From Verrucomicrobiales bacterium (lineage in GTDB: Bacteria > Verrucomicrobiota > Verrucomicrobiia > Limisphaerales > J093), in assembly GCA_015075445.1 (NCBI GenBank), contig JABTUJ010000003.1, positions 186,001 to 250,000 of the forward strand: a stretch of DNA of 64,000 nt. The letters are read 5' to 3'. Below, in pieces: positions 34,502 to 41,777 of the stretch. Position numbers and translations under genes: made by a program. The notes beneath the pieces are model-generated. The model saw only the letters and a list, made by a program, of their open reading frames with translations, searched no databases and was not told where the DNA came from. Numbering within the stretch: the stretch's first letter is position 1; each line of letters starts with the position of its first letter.

Positions 34502-36067
34502 ATGGACTTTCATCCCCAAGCCCGCCCGCGTCACCTGGTACTGGTGCTCGGCGACCAGTTGAACGAGGACTCGGCTGCCTTCGACGGTTTCGATCCGGCG
34601 TGCGACGCGGTTTGGATGGCGGAAGTCGCTGAGGAAAGCACCCACGTGTGGTCGCACAAAGCGCGCATCGCGATGTTCCTGAGCGCCATGCGGCACTTCC
34701 GCGATGCGCTTCGGAGGCGGGGTGTAACGGTTCACTACCGTCAACTCGATGACGCCGCGAACCGCGGCAACTTCCGCAGCGAGTTAACCGGCGCGACCAG
34801 CCGGCTCTGTCCGCAACGACTGATCTGGGTCGAGGCGGGCGAATGGCGCGTGCAGACGGACCTCGTAAGCACCGCGCGCGCCCTGGGCGTGGAGTTCGAG
34901 GTCCGACCCGACCGCCATTTCCTTTGTTCGCGCGAGGAGTTCGCCCGACACGCCCGGGGGCGAAAGCAACTGCGGATGGAGTTCTTCTACCGCGAGCTGC
35001 GGCGCCAGCATCGCGTCTTGATGGAGGGCGACGAACCCGCCGGGAGCGCGTGGAATTTCGATGCGGAGAACCGGGACGCCTTCGGCAAGAACGGACCGGA
35101 CCCCCTCCGGCCGCCGCCACGGCGCTTCGCGCCGGATGCGATCACCCGCGAAGTGCGGGCGTTGGTGGAGGGCCGCTTTGCGAAACATCCCGGCACATTG
35201 GACGACTTCGACTGGCCGGTCACCCCGGCGGATGCAGAACTGGCCTTGGACGATTTCATTACCCACCGGCTGTCCGAGTTCGGGCGCTGGCAGGACGCAA
35301 TGTGGACCAACGAGCCGTGGCTCTTTCACTCGCGGCTAAGCGCGGCCCTGAATCTAAAGCTGCTTGACCCGCGCCGCGTCATCGCTGCCGCCGAGGAGGC
35401 ATGGCGCAGCGGACGCGTGCCGCTTCCGGCAGCGGAGGGATTCATCCGTCAGATCCTCGGCTGGCGCGAATACGTGCGCGGCATCTACTGGCGGCACATG
35501 CCCGGCTATCTGGATCGGAATGCCTTGGGCGCGCAACACGCCTTGCCTGACTTTTACTGGACCGGCGAGACGGACATGGCGTGCCTGCGCGACGCCATCG
35601 GCCAGACGCTGCGTTATGGCTACGCGCATCACATCCAGCGACTCATGGTCACGGGCCTCTTTGCCCTGCTGTGGGGCGTGCATCCGCGGCGCGTGCATGA
35701 ATGGTATCTCGCCGTGTATGTGGATGCCGTGGCGTGGGTGGAACTGCCCAACACGTTGGGCATGTCCCAATACGCCGATGGCGGTCTCATGGCCAGCAAG
35801 CCTTACATCGCCAGCGGCAAGTACATTCAGCGCATGAGCAACTACTGCGCAGGCTGCCGGTACGATCCCGCGCAACGCACCGGCCCCACGGCGTGTCCGT
35901 TCACAGCGCTTTACTGGGACTTCCTCCTGCGGCACGAAGCCATGCTCGCCAAGAATCCGCGCACGGTCATGCAGGTGCGCAACGCCGCCCGCCTCACTCC
36001 AGCCCAACGCCGGGAGATTACGGACCACGCCGCCCGTCTGCGCGCGGCGATTCCCGCCACGGCATGA
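34502..36067 (+). CDS. phrB: FeS-containing photolyase/cryptochrome (PhrB type)
   Basis: A 521-residue DNA photolyase-related protein of the FeS-BCP group, which repairs (6-4) photoproducts with FAD, a lumazine antenna and a [4Fe-4S] cluster. The N-terminal antenna domain starts LVLVLGDQLNEDSAAFD. The C-terminal FAD domain shows GFIRQILGWREYVRGIYWRH and YGYAHHIQRLMVTGLFALL. Four Cys (361, 449, 452, 465; in DMACLRD, NYCAGCR and TACPF) have spacings 88-3-13, identical to the cluster ligands of Agrobacterium PhrB. NTLGMSQYADGGLMASKPYI is also diagnostic. The ATG at 34502 was chosen because sequence before it lacks similarity to the family; an in-frame ATG at 34445 is possible. Its stop overlaps the next gene (ATGA). 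Confidence 0.93.
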   Translation: MDFHPQARPRHLVLVLGDQLNEDSAAFDGFDPACDAVWMAEVAEESTHVWSHKARIAMFLSAMRHFRDALRRRGVTVHYRQLDDAANRGNFRSELTGATSRLCPQRLIWVEAGEWRVQTDLVSTARALGVEFEVRPDRHFLCSREEFARHARGRKQLRMEFFYRELRRQHRVLMEGDEPAGSAWNFDAENRDAFGKNGPDPLRPPPRRFAPDAITREVRALVEGRFAKHPGTLDDFDWPVTPADAELALDDFITHRLSEFGRWQDAMWTNEPWLFHSRLSAALNLKLLDPRRVIAAAEEAWRSGRVPLPAAEGFIRQILGWREYVRGIYWRHMPGYLDRNALGAQHALPDFYWTGETDMACLRDAIGQTLRYGYAHHIQRLMVTGLFALLWGVHPRRVHEWYLAVYVDAVAWVELPNTLGMSQYADGGLMASKPYIASGKYIQRMSNYCAGCRYDPAQRTGPTACPFTALYWDFLLRHEAMLAKNPRTVMQVRNAARLTPAQRREITDHAARLRAAIPATA

Positions 36068-36372
36068 GCCTCCACATTGCCATCATCGGAGCGGGCATGG
36101 CCGGCGTCAGCGCGGGTCGCCTGCTCGCGGATCGCGGTCACCGCGTGACGCTCCTGGAAAAGGCGCGTGGCTGCGGCGGACGCTGTGCCACGAAACGCTG
36201 GGAAGGCCACGTCGTGGATCACGGCGCGCAGTACTTCACGATGAGGCATCCGGATTTCACCGCCGCGGTGCAAGCCGCCTGGGGGGAGTCGCTCTGCCGC
36301 CTCACCGCGCCGGTGCTGGACGAAAACCGTGTGCCGTTGGCGGATATCCTCCAGTCTCACTCGAATCACTGA
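36064..36372 (+). pseudogene. FAD/NAD(P)-dependent oxidoreductase, N-terminal fragment
   Basis: A 102-codon frame with a Rossmann FAD-binding start (HIAIIGAGMAGVSAGRLLAD, GHRVTLLEKARGCGGRC) and the renalase-like motif GHVVDHGAQYFTMRHPDF. Homologues run to about 320 residues; here the frame ends shortly after LCRLTAPVL, so the substrate domain and C-terminal FAD contacts are gone. The ATG overlaps the photolyase stop, so it was part of the same operon before truncation. Renalase-like enzymes are common beside photolyases in light-induced clusters. Confidence 0.75.
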
Positions 36373-36385
36373 CACCCGATCCACT

Positions 36386-36762
36386 ATGAAAGACACGACA
36401 GAACTCACCGGCAACAAGGCCCCTGCATTCAACGCCCCGGTCATCGGCGGCAGCTACGAAGAAGGCGCGACTGTCTCCCTGGCTGACCTCAAAGGGCAGA
36501 CCGTGGTACTCTACTTCTACCCGAAGGACGACACGCCAGGTTGATTAGGAACCACAGCCTGCCCTTCCCGCTCCTCAGCGATGAAGCGAAAGAGATCGTG
36601 CAAGCCTATGGCGTGTGGGTGGAGAAATCCATGTACGGCAAGAAGTACATGGGCACGGAACGCAGCACAGTCATCATCGGCCCGGATGGCAAGGTGAAAG
36701 CCGTGCTTCGCAAGGTGCAGCCCGCGGAGCATTTGGACGTCGTGCTGCAAGCGCTGGCCTGA
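36386..36762 (+). pseudogene. bcp: Bcp-type peroxiredoxin lacking its catalytic segment
   Basis: Codons 1-51 are the start of a Bcp/PrxQ peroxiredoxin (NKAPAFNAPVIGGSYEEGAT, TVVLYFYPKDDTPG). The next base triplet is TGA. The matching C-terminal part follows in another frame at 36547 (LPFPLLSDEAKEIVQAYGVW, MGTERSTVIIGPDGKVKAVL). The peroxidatic Cys motif normally right after DDTPG, and about 45 residues in all, are absent, so the product cannot reduce peroxides. Both halves are otherwise well conserved, which suggests a recent deletion. It follows the truncated FAD gene, so two neighbouring operon members are both broken. Confidence 0.85.
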
Positions 36763-36830
36763 TCCGCGCCCGTTGACGGAACGGCAGGGCCAACTGGAAC
36801 GCCTCGACGACTCAACGAAACACGACCCCT

Positions 36831-37940
36831 ATGGACAAACCCCGCTTACCTCACCTGCTTTCCCCGTTTGACCTGCGTGGATTGCCCTTGCGCAACCGCG
36901 TGGTCATGGCGCCGCTCACCCGTGCTCGCGCCGGGCGCGAGCGGGTGCCGAACGACCTGATGGCCGAATACTACACCCAACGCGCCGCCGCCGGGTTGAT
37001 CATCACCGAGGCCACGGTCATCTCCGAGCAAGGCTTTGGCTGGGTGGATTCGCCGGGCATCTACAATGACGCGCAGGTGGCAGGCTGGAAGAAGACTACC
37101 GGCGCGCTTCACGCCAAGGGCACGCCGGTGTTCCTCCAGCTCTGGCACTGCGGTCGCGCCTCGCACAGCAGTTTCCACGGCGGCCACCCCGCCGTGTCGG
37201 CCTCGGCCATCAAGCTCAACGGCGATTACCTCCACACGCCCATCGGCAAACAGCCTTACGAAACGCCCCGGGCCCTGGAGACGGCGGAAGTTGCCGCGGT
37301 CGTGCAGGATTACCGGCGGGCGGCCGAGCGGGCGATGGCGGCGGGCTTCGACGGGGTGGAGATTCACGCGGCCAACGGCTACCTGATTGACCAGTTTGTG
37401 CAGTCGCGGACGAACCACCGGACGGATCGCTACGGCGGCAGCTTGGAAAACCGCTTCCGTTTCTTGAAGGAAATCGTCGAGGCGGTCGTCAGCGTTCTGC
37501 CCGCCCACCGCGTGGGCGTGCGCCTTTCGCCCAACGGCAATTTCAATGACATGGGCTCGCCGGATTACCGCGAGACGTTCACTTACGCCGCCGAACAACT
37601 GAACGCCTACGGGCTGGCCTACCTGCACGTCGTGGACGGCCTGGCCTTTGGTTTCCACGAACTGGGCCAGCCGATGACGCTGTCCGAGTTTCGCGCCGTG
37701 TTCAAAGGACCGCTGATGGGCTGTTGCGGTTACACGCAGGAAACGGCCGAGGCGGCCCTCGCGGGTGGCGCGGCCGACCTTATCGCCTTTGGCCGGCCTT
37801 ACCTCAGCAATCCGGACCTCGTGGAACGTTTCGCCCACGGCTGGGATTTGAACCCGCCGGCGGACCTGAAGGTCTGGTCCGCACCGACCGCCGCGGGTTA
37901 CACGGATGTCCCATTTCACCCGGCCACCCCGCACTCATGA
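36831..37940 (+). CDS. Old Yellow Enzyme family alkene reductase
   Basis: A 369-residue cytoplasmic FMN enzyme that reduces activated C=C bonds or nitro-esters with NAD(P)H. The sequence is complete: VVMAPLTRARAGRERVP (FMN contacts), LQLWHCGRASHSSFHGG, the substrate-binding pair HAANGYLIDQF preceded by FDGVEIHAANG (His-Ala-Ala-Asn), the RTDRYGGSLENRFRFL signature and GRPYLSNPDLVERFAHG at the phosphate site. Closest in feel to N-ethylmaleimide reductase (NemA/XenB-like). Start ATG at 36831. It follows the broken peroxiredoxin gene, and its stop overlaps the tspO ATG (ATGA), so the two are coupled. Confidence 0.92.
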   Translation: MDKPRLPHLLSPFDLRGLPLRNRVVMAPLTRARAGRERVPNDLMAEYYTQRAAAGLIITEATVISEQGFGWVDSPGIYNDAQVAGWKKTTGALHAKGTPVFLQLWHCGRASHSSFHGGHPAVSASAIKLNGDYLHTPIGKQPYETPRALETAEVAAVVQDYRRAAERAMAAGFDGVEIHAANGYLIDQFVQSRTNHRTDRYGGSLENRFRFLKEIVEAVVSVLPAHRVGVRLSPNGNFNDMGSPDYRETFTYAAEQLNAYGLAYLHVVDGLAFGFHELGQPMTLSEFRAVFKGPLMGCCGYTQETAEAALAGGAADLIAFGRPYLSNPDLVERFAHGWDLNPPADLKVWSAPTAAGYTDVPFHPATPHS

Positions 37941-38404
37941 AGTCCCGCCCGATTTTGGCGCTGCTGGGCTGGGTATTGCTTTGTTTTGCGGCGGCGGCGG
38001 TGGGCGGTGTGTTCATGCCTGGCGAGTGGTACGCGTCGCTGAAGAAGCCGTCATGGAATCCGCCTGGCTGGGTGTTTGGCCCCGTGTGGACGGCGCTCTA
38101 CACGATGATGGCGGTGGCCGCCTGGTTGGTGTGGCGGCGCGGTGGATTCGCAGCGCAACGGCGGCCACTCGCGCTGTTCCTGGTGCAACTGGCGCTCAAC
38201 GCGGCGTGGACCCCGCTGTTCTTCGGGCTGAAACAACCGGGTTGGGCCTTCACTGAAATCGTGCTGCTCTGGTTGGCCATCGCGGCGACTTTCATCGCGT
38301 TTCGACGCGTGAGCCGCGCGGCGGGCGGGTTGCTGGCGCCCTATCTGGCTTGGGTCAGCTTCGCGGCGGCACTGAACTTCACACTGTGGCGATTGAACTC
38401 TTGA
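37937..38404 (+). CDS. tspO: TspO/MBR family tryptophan-rich sensory protein
   Basis: A 155-residue membrane protein with five predicted helices. The family signature is present: WYASLKKPSWNPPGWVFGPV followed by WTALYTMMAVAAWLVW, then LALNAAWTPLFFGLKQPG and LAPYLAWVSFAAALNFTLW. TspO binds and photodegrades porphyrins and helps control oxidative and light stress; in phototrophs it tunes pigment gene expression. The ATG overlaps the Old Yellow Enzyme stop by four bases. As the last gene of the carH-divergent cluster, it fits a light/porphyrin stress regulon. Confidence 0.95.
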   Translation: MKSRPILALLGWVLLCFAAAAVGGVFMPGEWYASLKKPSWNPPGWVFGPVWTALYTMMAVAAWLVWRRGGFAAQRRPLALFLVQLALNAAWTPLFFGLKQPGWAFTEIVLLWLAIAATFIAFRRVSRAAGGLLAPYLAWVSFAAALNFTLWRLNS

Positions 38405-38574
38405 CCGCGGAAGCGTTCCGATGACCAACCATGTCCCGCGAGCTTGTCGGCTCGCGGCCGCTGCGGGGACTTGTTTGCCTCTGACCCTGAACGCCGCCGT
38501 TGTTGTCCTTCGCAAAGTGTGACCGCCCAGGAAGGGCGGCAACCGGTGGATGAGCACATTACCGCCGCTCAGCC

Positions 38575-39615
38575 TCACTCCACCAGCACCACCGTTTCCA
38601 GCGCGTGGCCCAGGTTGGCGCGGCCCGTCCGGTCAAACACCGGGATCCGTCCGGGGTCCACCGGGAAGGCCTTGCGCGGATTCACCATGCGCTGGCGCTC
38701 CGACCCCGCCTCCAGCCAGACGGTGCGCACCAGGAAGCAGTCCTCCAAGTGCGCCAGGTAATCGTGGAGCGAGTCCTTGGAGGTGCGCAGTCCTTGCGAC
38801 TTCAGCGCCGCGTAGAACTTCTCCACGCTGAACATCCCCGCCGCGTTGCCGAGCAGATGCCTCACCAGCCAGCGCAGCGCCGTCACCTTGCTGATGCGGT
38901 GCCGCTCCATCACGTCGCGCAGCAACGCCACGTCCACGTAATCCCGCAGCAACGCGTGCCGCGTGTCGGTATCCACGTTTTGCACCTCGGGGAAACCGCC
39001 GCAAACCAGGTAATCCTGGAACGTCCGCTCCACCGCTGACCGCTGGGCGGGTGCGAGAAAGTCCGGCTTCTCCAGCACCGGCAAATGGTGATGCCGCAAA
39101 TACTCCTCAAAGCTGAAGGGGTGAATCACGACTTCCCAAGCCCGGCCGCGCATCGCCGTGGCGATCTCCCGGCTCAACAGCGCCGCCGATGATCCGCTCA
39201 CGAACACCTCCACCTTCTCGCTGTCCAGCACCCGGCGGACGAACCGTTCCCAATCCTGCACCTGCTAGATTTCGTCCAGAAAGAACGACACCCGTTCCTG
39301 CTGCCGGAACGCCGGAAACCGCCGGTAGTAATCCTCCAGCAGCGAATTCAACTGCGCCGCCTGCAACCCGGCCAACCGCTCGTCCTCGAAGTTCACATAG
39401 ACCAACCGCTCCCGCGCTACGCCCTTGTCCAGCCGCTCCCGGCGGAGTTGATGGAGGAAAGTCGTCTTGCCGGAGCGGCGCATCCCGATCACGGCGGTGG
39501 CTTTGTTGGGCAGCGACACCACGCCATGCACCCGCCGGGGCGTGGACATCGGCAGCGGCGCTTGCAGCGTCTCGGCCAGCTTTTCGACCAGCCGTTTCTG
39601 AAGACTGTTGCTCAT
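38575..39615 (-). pseudogene. AAA ATPase with DUF4143 domain, nonsense-interrupted and truncated
   Basis: Start at 39615 (MSNSLQKRLVEKLAETL). The N-terminal ATPase domain has Walker A VIGMRRSGKTTFLHQL and Walker B VSFFLDEI. A TAG at 39265-39267 follows exactly where homologues have a Gln or Glu (FFLDEIQ-). After it the same frame continues with VQDWERFVRRVLD, VFVSGSSAALLSREIATAMR and the DUF4143 part (YAALKSQGLRTSKDSLHDYL). The frame ends after LGHALETVVLVE, leaving out the last 80-100 residues of the nuclease-like C-terminus. The family is widespread, of unknown function, and mobile-like. Two operator-like dyads precede it. Confidence 0.85.
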
Positions 39616-39628
39616 CCAACTCGGGACT

Positions 39629-39649
39629 TTCTCCGACACGAACGGAGAA
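39629..39649. promoter_or_regulatory. Dyad TTCTCC-N9-GGAGAA, proximal copy
   Basis: A 21-bp palindrome with 6-bp arms, 14 bases upstream of the DUF4143 ATPase ATG at 39615. The distal copy at 39662-39682 has the same arms and the same 9-base spacing, but a different spacer. Equal geometry with a different spacer is what an operator bound by a dimer would show. Confidence 0.7.
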
Positions 39650-39661
39650 TAGCACGTGTAT

Positions 39662-39682
39662 TTCTCCTTCAGCAAAGGAGAA
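39662..39682. promoter_or_regulatory. Dyad TTCTCC-N9-GGAGAA, distal copy
   Basis: The second copy of the palindrome, centred 33 bp (about three helical turns) from the first. Its arms extend to nine bases (TTTCTCCTT/AAGGAGAAA). Paired, phased dyads in front of a gene are typical for cooperative repressor binding. Confidence 0.7.
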
Positions 39683-39685
39683 AAG

Positions 39686-40530
39686 GGCGGAGACAAATCA
39701 CGCAACTACAACCTCCATGGTTCCTGGGTCCGGCTGAGCGGCCGCCAACGCAGGCCACCCATTAGGCTGATTCACTGGATCCGGATCGTGTGGCCGCACC
39801 GTGCACACGCGGATCGGGCGGAGGGTCCCTTGCCGACAATTGCCGACACCAAGGACGCTGACGTGCTGTGGCGACGTATGACGGATCGAGAATAGCCAAC
39901 CTGCGTTTGACCCTTGTAAACAGTGGCGATTTTGGCGTTCACACCAATGAGCGAGAAGGGTGAGGATTGTCGGTGCGGCACAATCCTCGAAAGTCGTCTG
40001 ACGTTCATCGCATCCAGGGAGTCAGGCGGCGAGGGGCGTCGGTGAGCGCCCGTTCGGCCTGTCCCACCGGGCTTCGTTCAGGTTGGCGTCGGAGTCTATG
40101 CCCCGGACGGCACGAACTGATCGGAAGTCGCCACCGCCGATCCAGACGATGGTCGGACATCCCGGTCCGGTTGGCTTTTCCACGATGTTGTTGCTTGACC
40201 GCATGCACCCGTAGTGGCGCTGTGCGCCGGCCTACCGTTGTCGTCGGCCCTGCCGGCGCAACCCCCGGGGGTGCAGGAGCGGACGACGGCAGCCTGTCCG
40301 CGGAACTGGACCCAGCCCTCCGGGGCGGTATCACCGACGGCGAGGGCATCCAGCGAGACCACGACCACCCCAATCTTCCGGTCGAACTCGCGCAATCGGC
40401 CTTCGAAGAAGACGGGCACAGCGCCGGGTTGGCTGCCGTCGGGCAGGATGAGATCCCCACCTGCAGGAAGCGGACCGGCCGACCCGCGGTCGGGACGCCT
40501 GGGGCGAAGGCCCTCCCGGCGACGCGCACG
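39686..40530. other. Degenerate gap between ATPase and kinase remnant
   Basis: No intact gene was found. On the minus strand a frame around 40290-40470 reads GGDLILPDGSQPGAVPVFFE followed by GRLREFDRKIGVVVVSLDAL, which looks protein-like, but it has no clear start and loses pattern downstream. It is probably eroded coding sequence of unknown origin. Composition is like the rest of the window. Confidence 0.4.
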
Positions 40531-40532
40531 TC

Positions 40533-40925
40533 GTGGCCAACGAACCGGGCCAGGACAAGGTCGATGGGCCAGAGCTGGACCGGGAGCCCATCCGGGCGCG
40601 CCTGATCGGGGCAGGGGAACGCGCGTGGAAATGGTGCCGGCGCCGGCCAGCGGTGGCGGCGCTCAGCGCCGGCCTGGTTCTCGCCCTGACCGTCTGGGCC
40701 GTAGGCGTACTCACGCAGTGGTCCCGAGCACGACAGGAGCGCCGCGAGGCGTTGGCCGCACGGACCGAGGCGCGCCGGGAAAGCTACTTCTCCGGCGTCG
40801 CGCTCGCTCAACGCTACCTCGAGGAAGGCGACGTTGCCCGGTCGAAGGAACTGCTCTTGTCGCTCCCCGAGGAACTGCGGCATTGGGAACGGGGCCATCT
40901 GCTGGCCTTGTGTCATCAGGATGTC
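40533..40925 (+). pseudogene. Middle fragment of a Ser/Thr kinase-WD40 protein
   Basis: The frame reads ARLIGAGERAWKWCRRRPAV, then a membrane helix (AALSAGLVLALTVWAVGVL), a charged coiled coil (SRARQERREALAARTEARRE), a helical repeat (ALAQRYLEEGDVARSKELLL) and the entry to a WD40 propeller (LRHWERGHLLALCHQ). This is the juxtamembrane region of planctomycete/verrucomicrobial protein kinases with WD40 repeats. Neither the kinase domain nor the propeller is present. It is a second relic of the gene type also seen as debris at 19.4-19.8 kb. Confidence 0.65.
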
Positions 40926-41123
40926 GCGGCCTCCACGCCGCGCCCTTCCCGGTGGAGGCGCGGTTTCCTGGGCGAACGCCGTGGTGCTTCCAAGGGGAAA
41001 ACCGGGCGAAAAACGATCTGCAAGAAGCTCGGGGAGTGGCAAATGATAGACAAACCAAACGGGCTCAAGCAATTGGCATGGTCCGACCCCGGGGGATGGT
41101 TGCAGGAGATGTTCGCCCCGTGT

Positions 41124-41777
41124 TCAGTACTTCGGCCCCGGTAGTCCCTTCCGGACGGCCTCGGTGCGGTTGCGGGCCTGCAGCTTGCGGTAGATGCGCC
41201 AGACGTGGGTTCGGACAGTCCCCAGCGCAATGCCGAGTGCTTCAGCGACTTCCTTGTACAGCAGTCCCCGGGCGAGGCAGCGCAGCACCTCCTGCTCCAC
41301 CGGGGTCAACCGTTCGGCCGGCCCAGACGGTGCCGGGGCCTGAAAGGCCGCCACCACCTGGCGGGCGATTTGGCCGGACATCGGCGCGCCGCCCGCGTGC
41401 AACTCCCGGATCGCCTCCAAGACCTGCGTGTCCGTGGCCTTCTTCAGCAGATAGCCGGTCGCGCCCGCCGCCAGGGATTGGTAGATGCGCTCGTGATCCT
41501 CGACGACGGTCAGCATCATGAACTGGACCTCCGCCATCCGTCCCCGCAGTCGGCGAACGCATTCGATGCCGGAGAGCCCTGGCAACCCGATGTCCATCAG
41601 AATGATGTCGGGGGCGGGGACGAGGTTGGGTAGCATCCGCACGGCTTCCTCGGCCGTGGAGCACGCCGCCAGTTGCTCCAGGCCAGAGGTTTGCCGGAGG
41701 AGTTGGCTGAGGCGTTGGCGGTCGGCTTCCGCGTCCTCTACGACCGCCACCCGGATGACGCTCGGTTCAGGAGGCAT
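41124..41777 (-). CDS. NarL/FixJ-type response regulator
   Basis: A 217-residue two-component transcription factor. The receiver domain has the phospho-acceptor Asp in DIILMDIGLPGLSGIECVRR, acidic residues VVEDAEADR, the Thr in MMLTVVEDHE and the Lys in GYLLKKATD. The LuxR HTH (LTPVEQEVLRCLARGLLYKE ... GIALGTVRTHVWRIY) occupies the C-terminus. The ATG at 41777 overlaps the end of the kinase gene by 11 bases, a clear operon pair. It is similar in layout to the regulator at 981-1631. Confidence 0.93.
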   Translation of the reverse strand: MPPEPSVIRVAVVEDAEADRQRLSQLLRQTSGLEQLAACSTAEEAVRMLPNLVPAPDIILMDIGLPGLSGIECVRRLRGRMAEVQFMMLTVVEDHERIYQSLAAGATGYLLKKATDTQVLEAIRELHAGGAPMSGQIARQVVAAFQAPAPSGPAERLTPVEQEVLRCLARGLLYKEVAEALGIALGTVRTHVWRIYRKLQARNRTEAVRKGLPGPKY

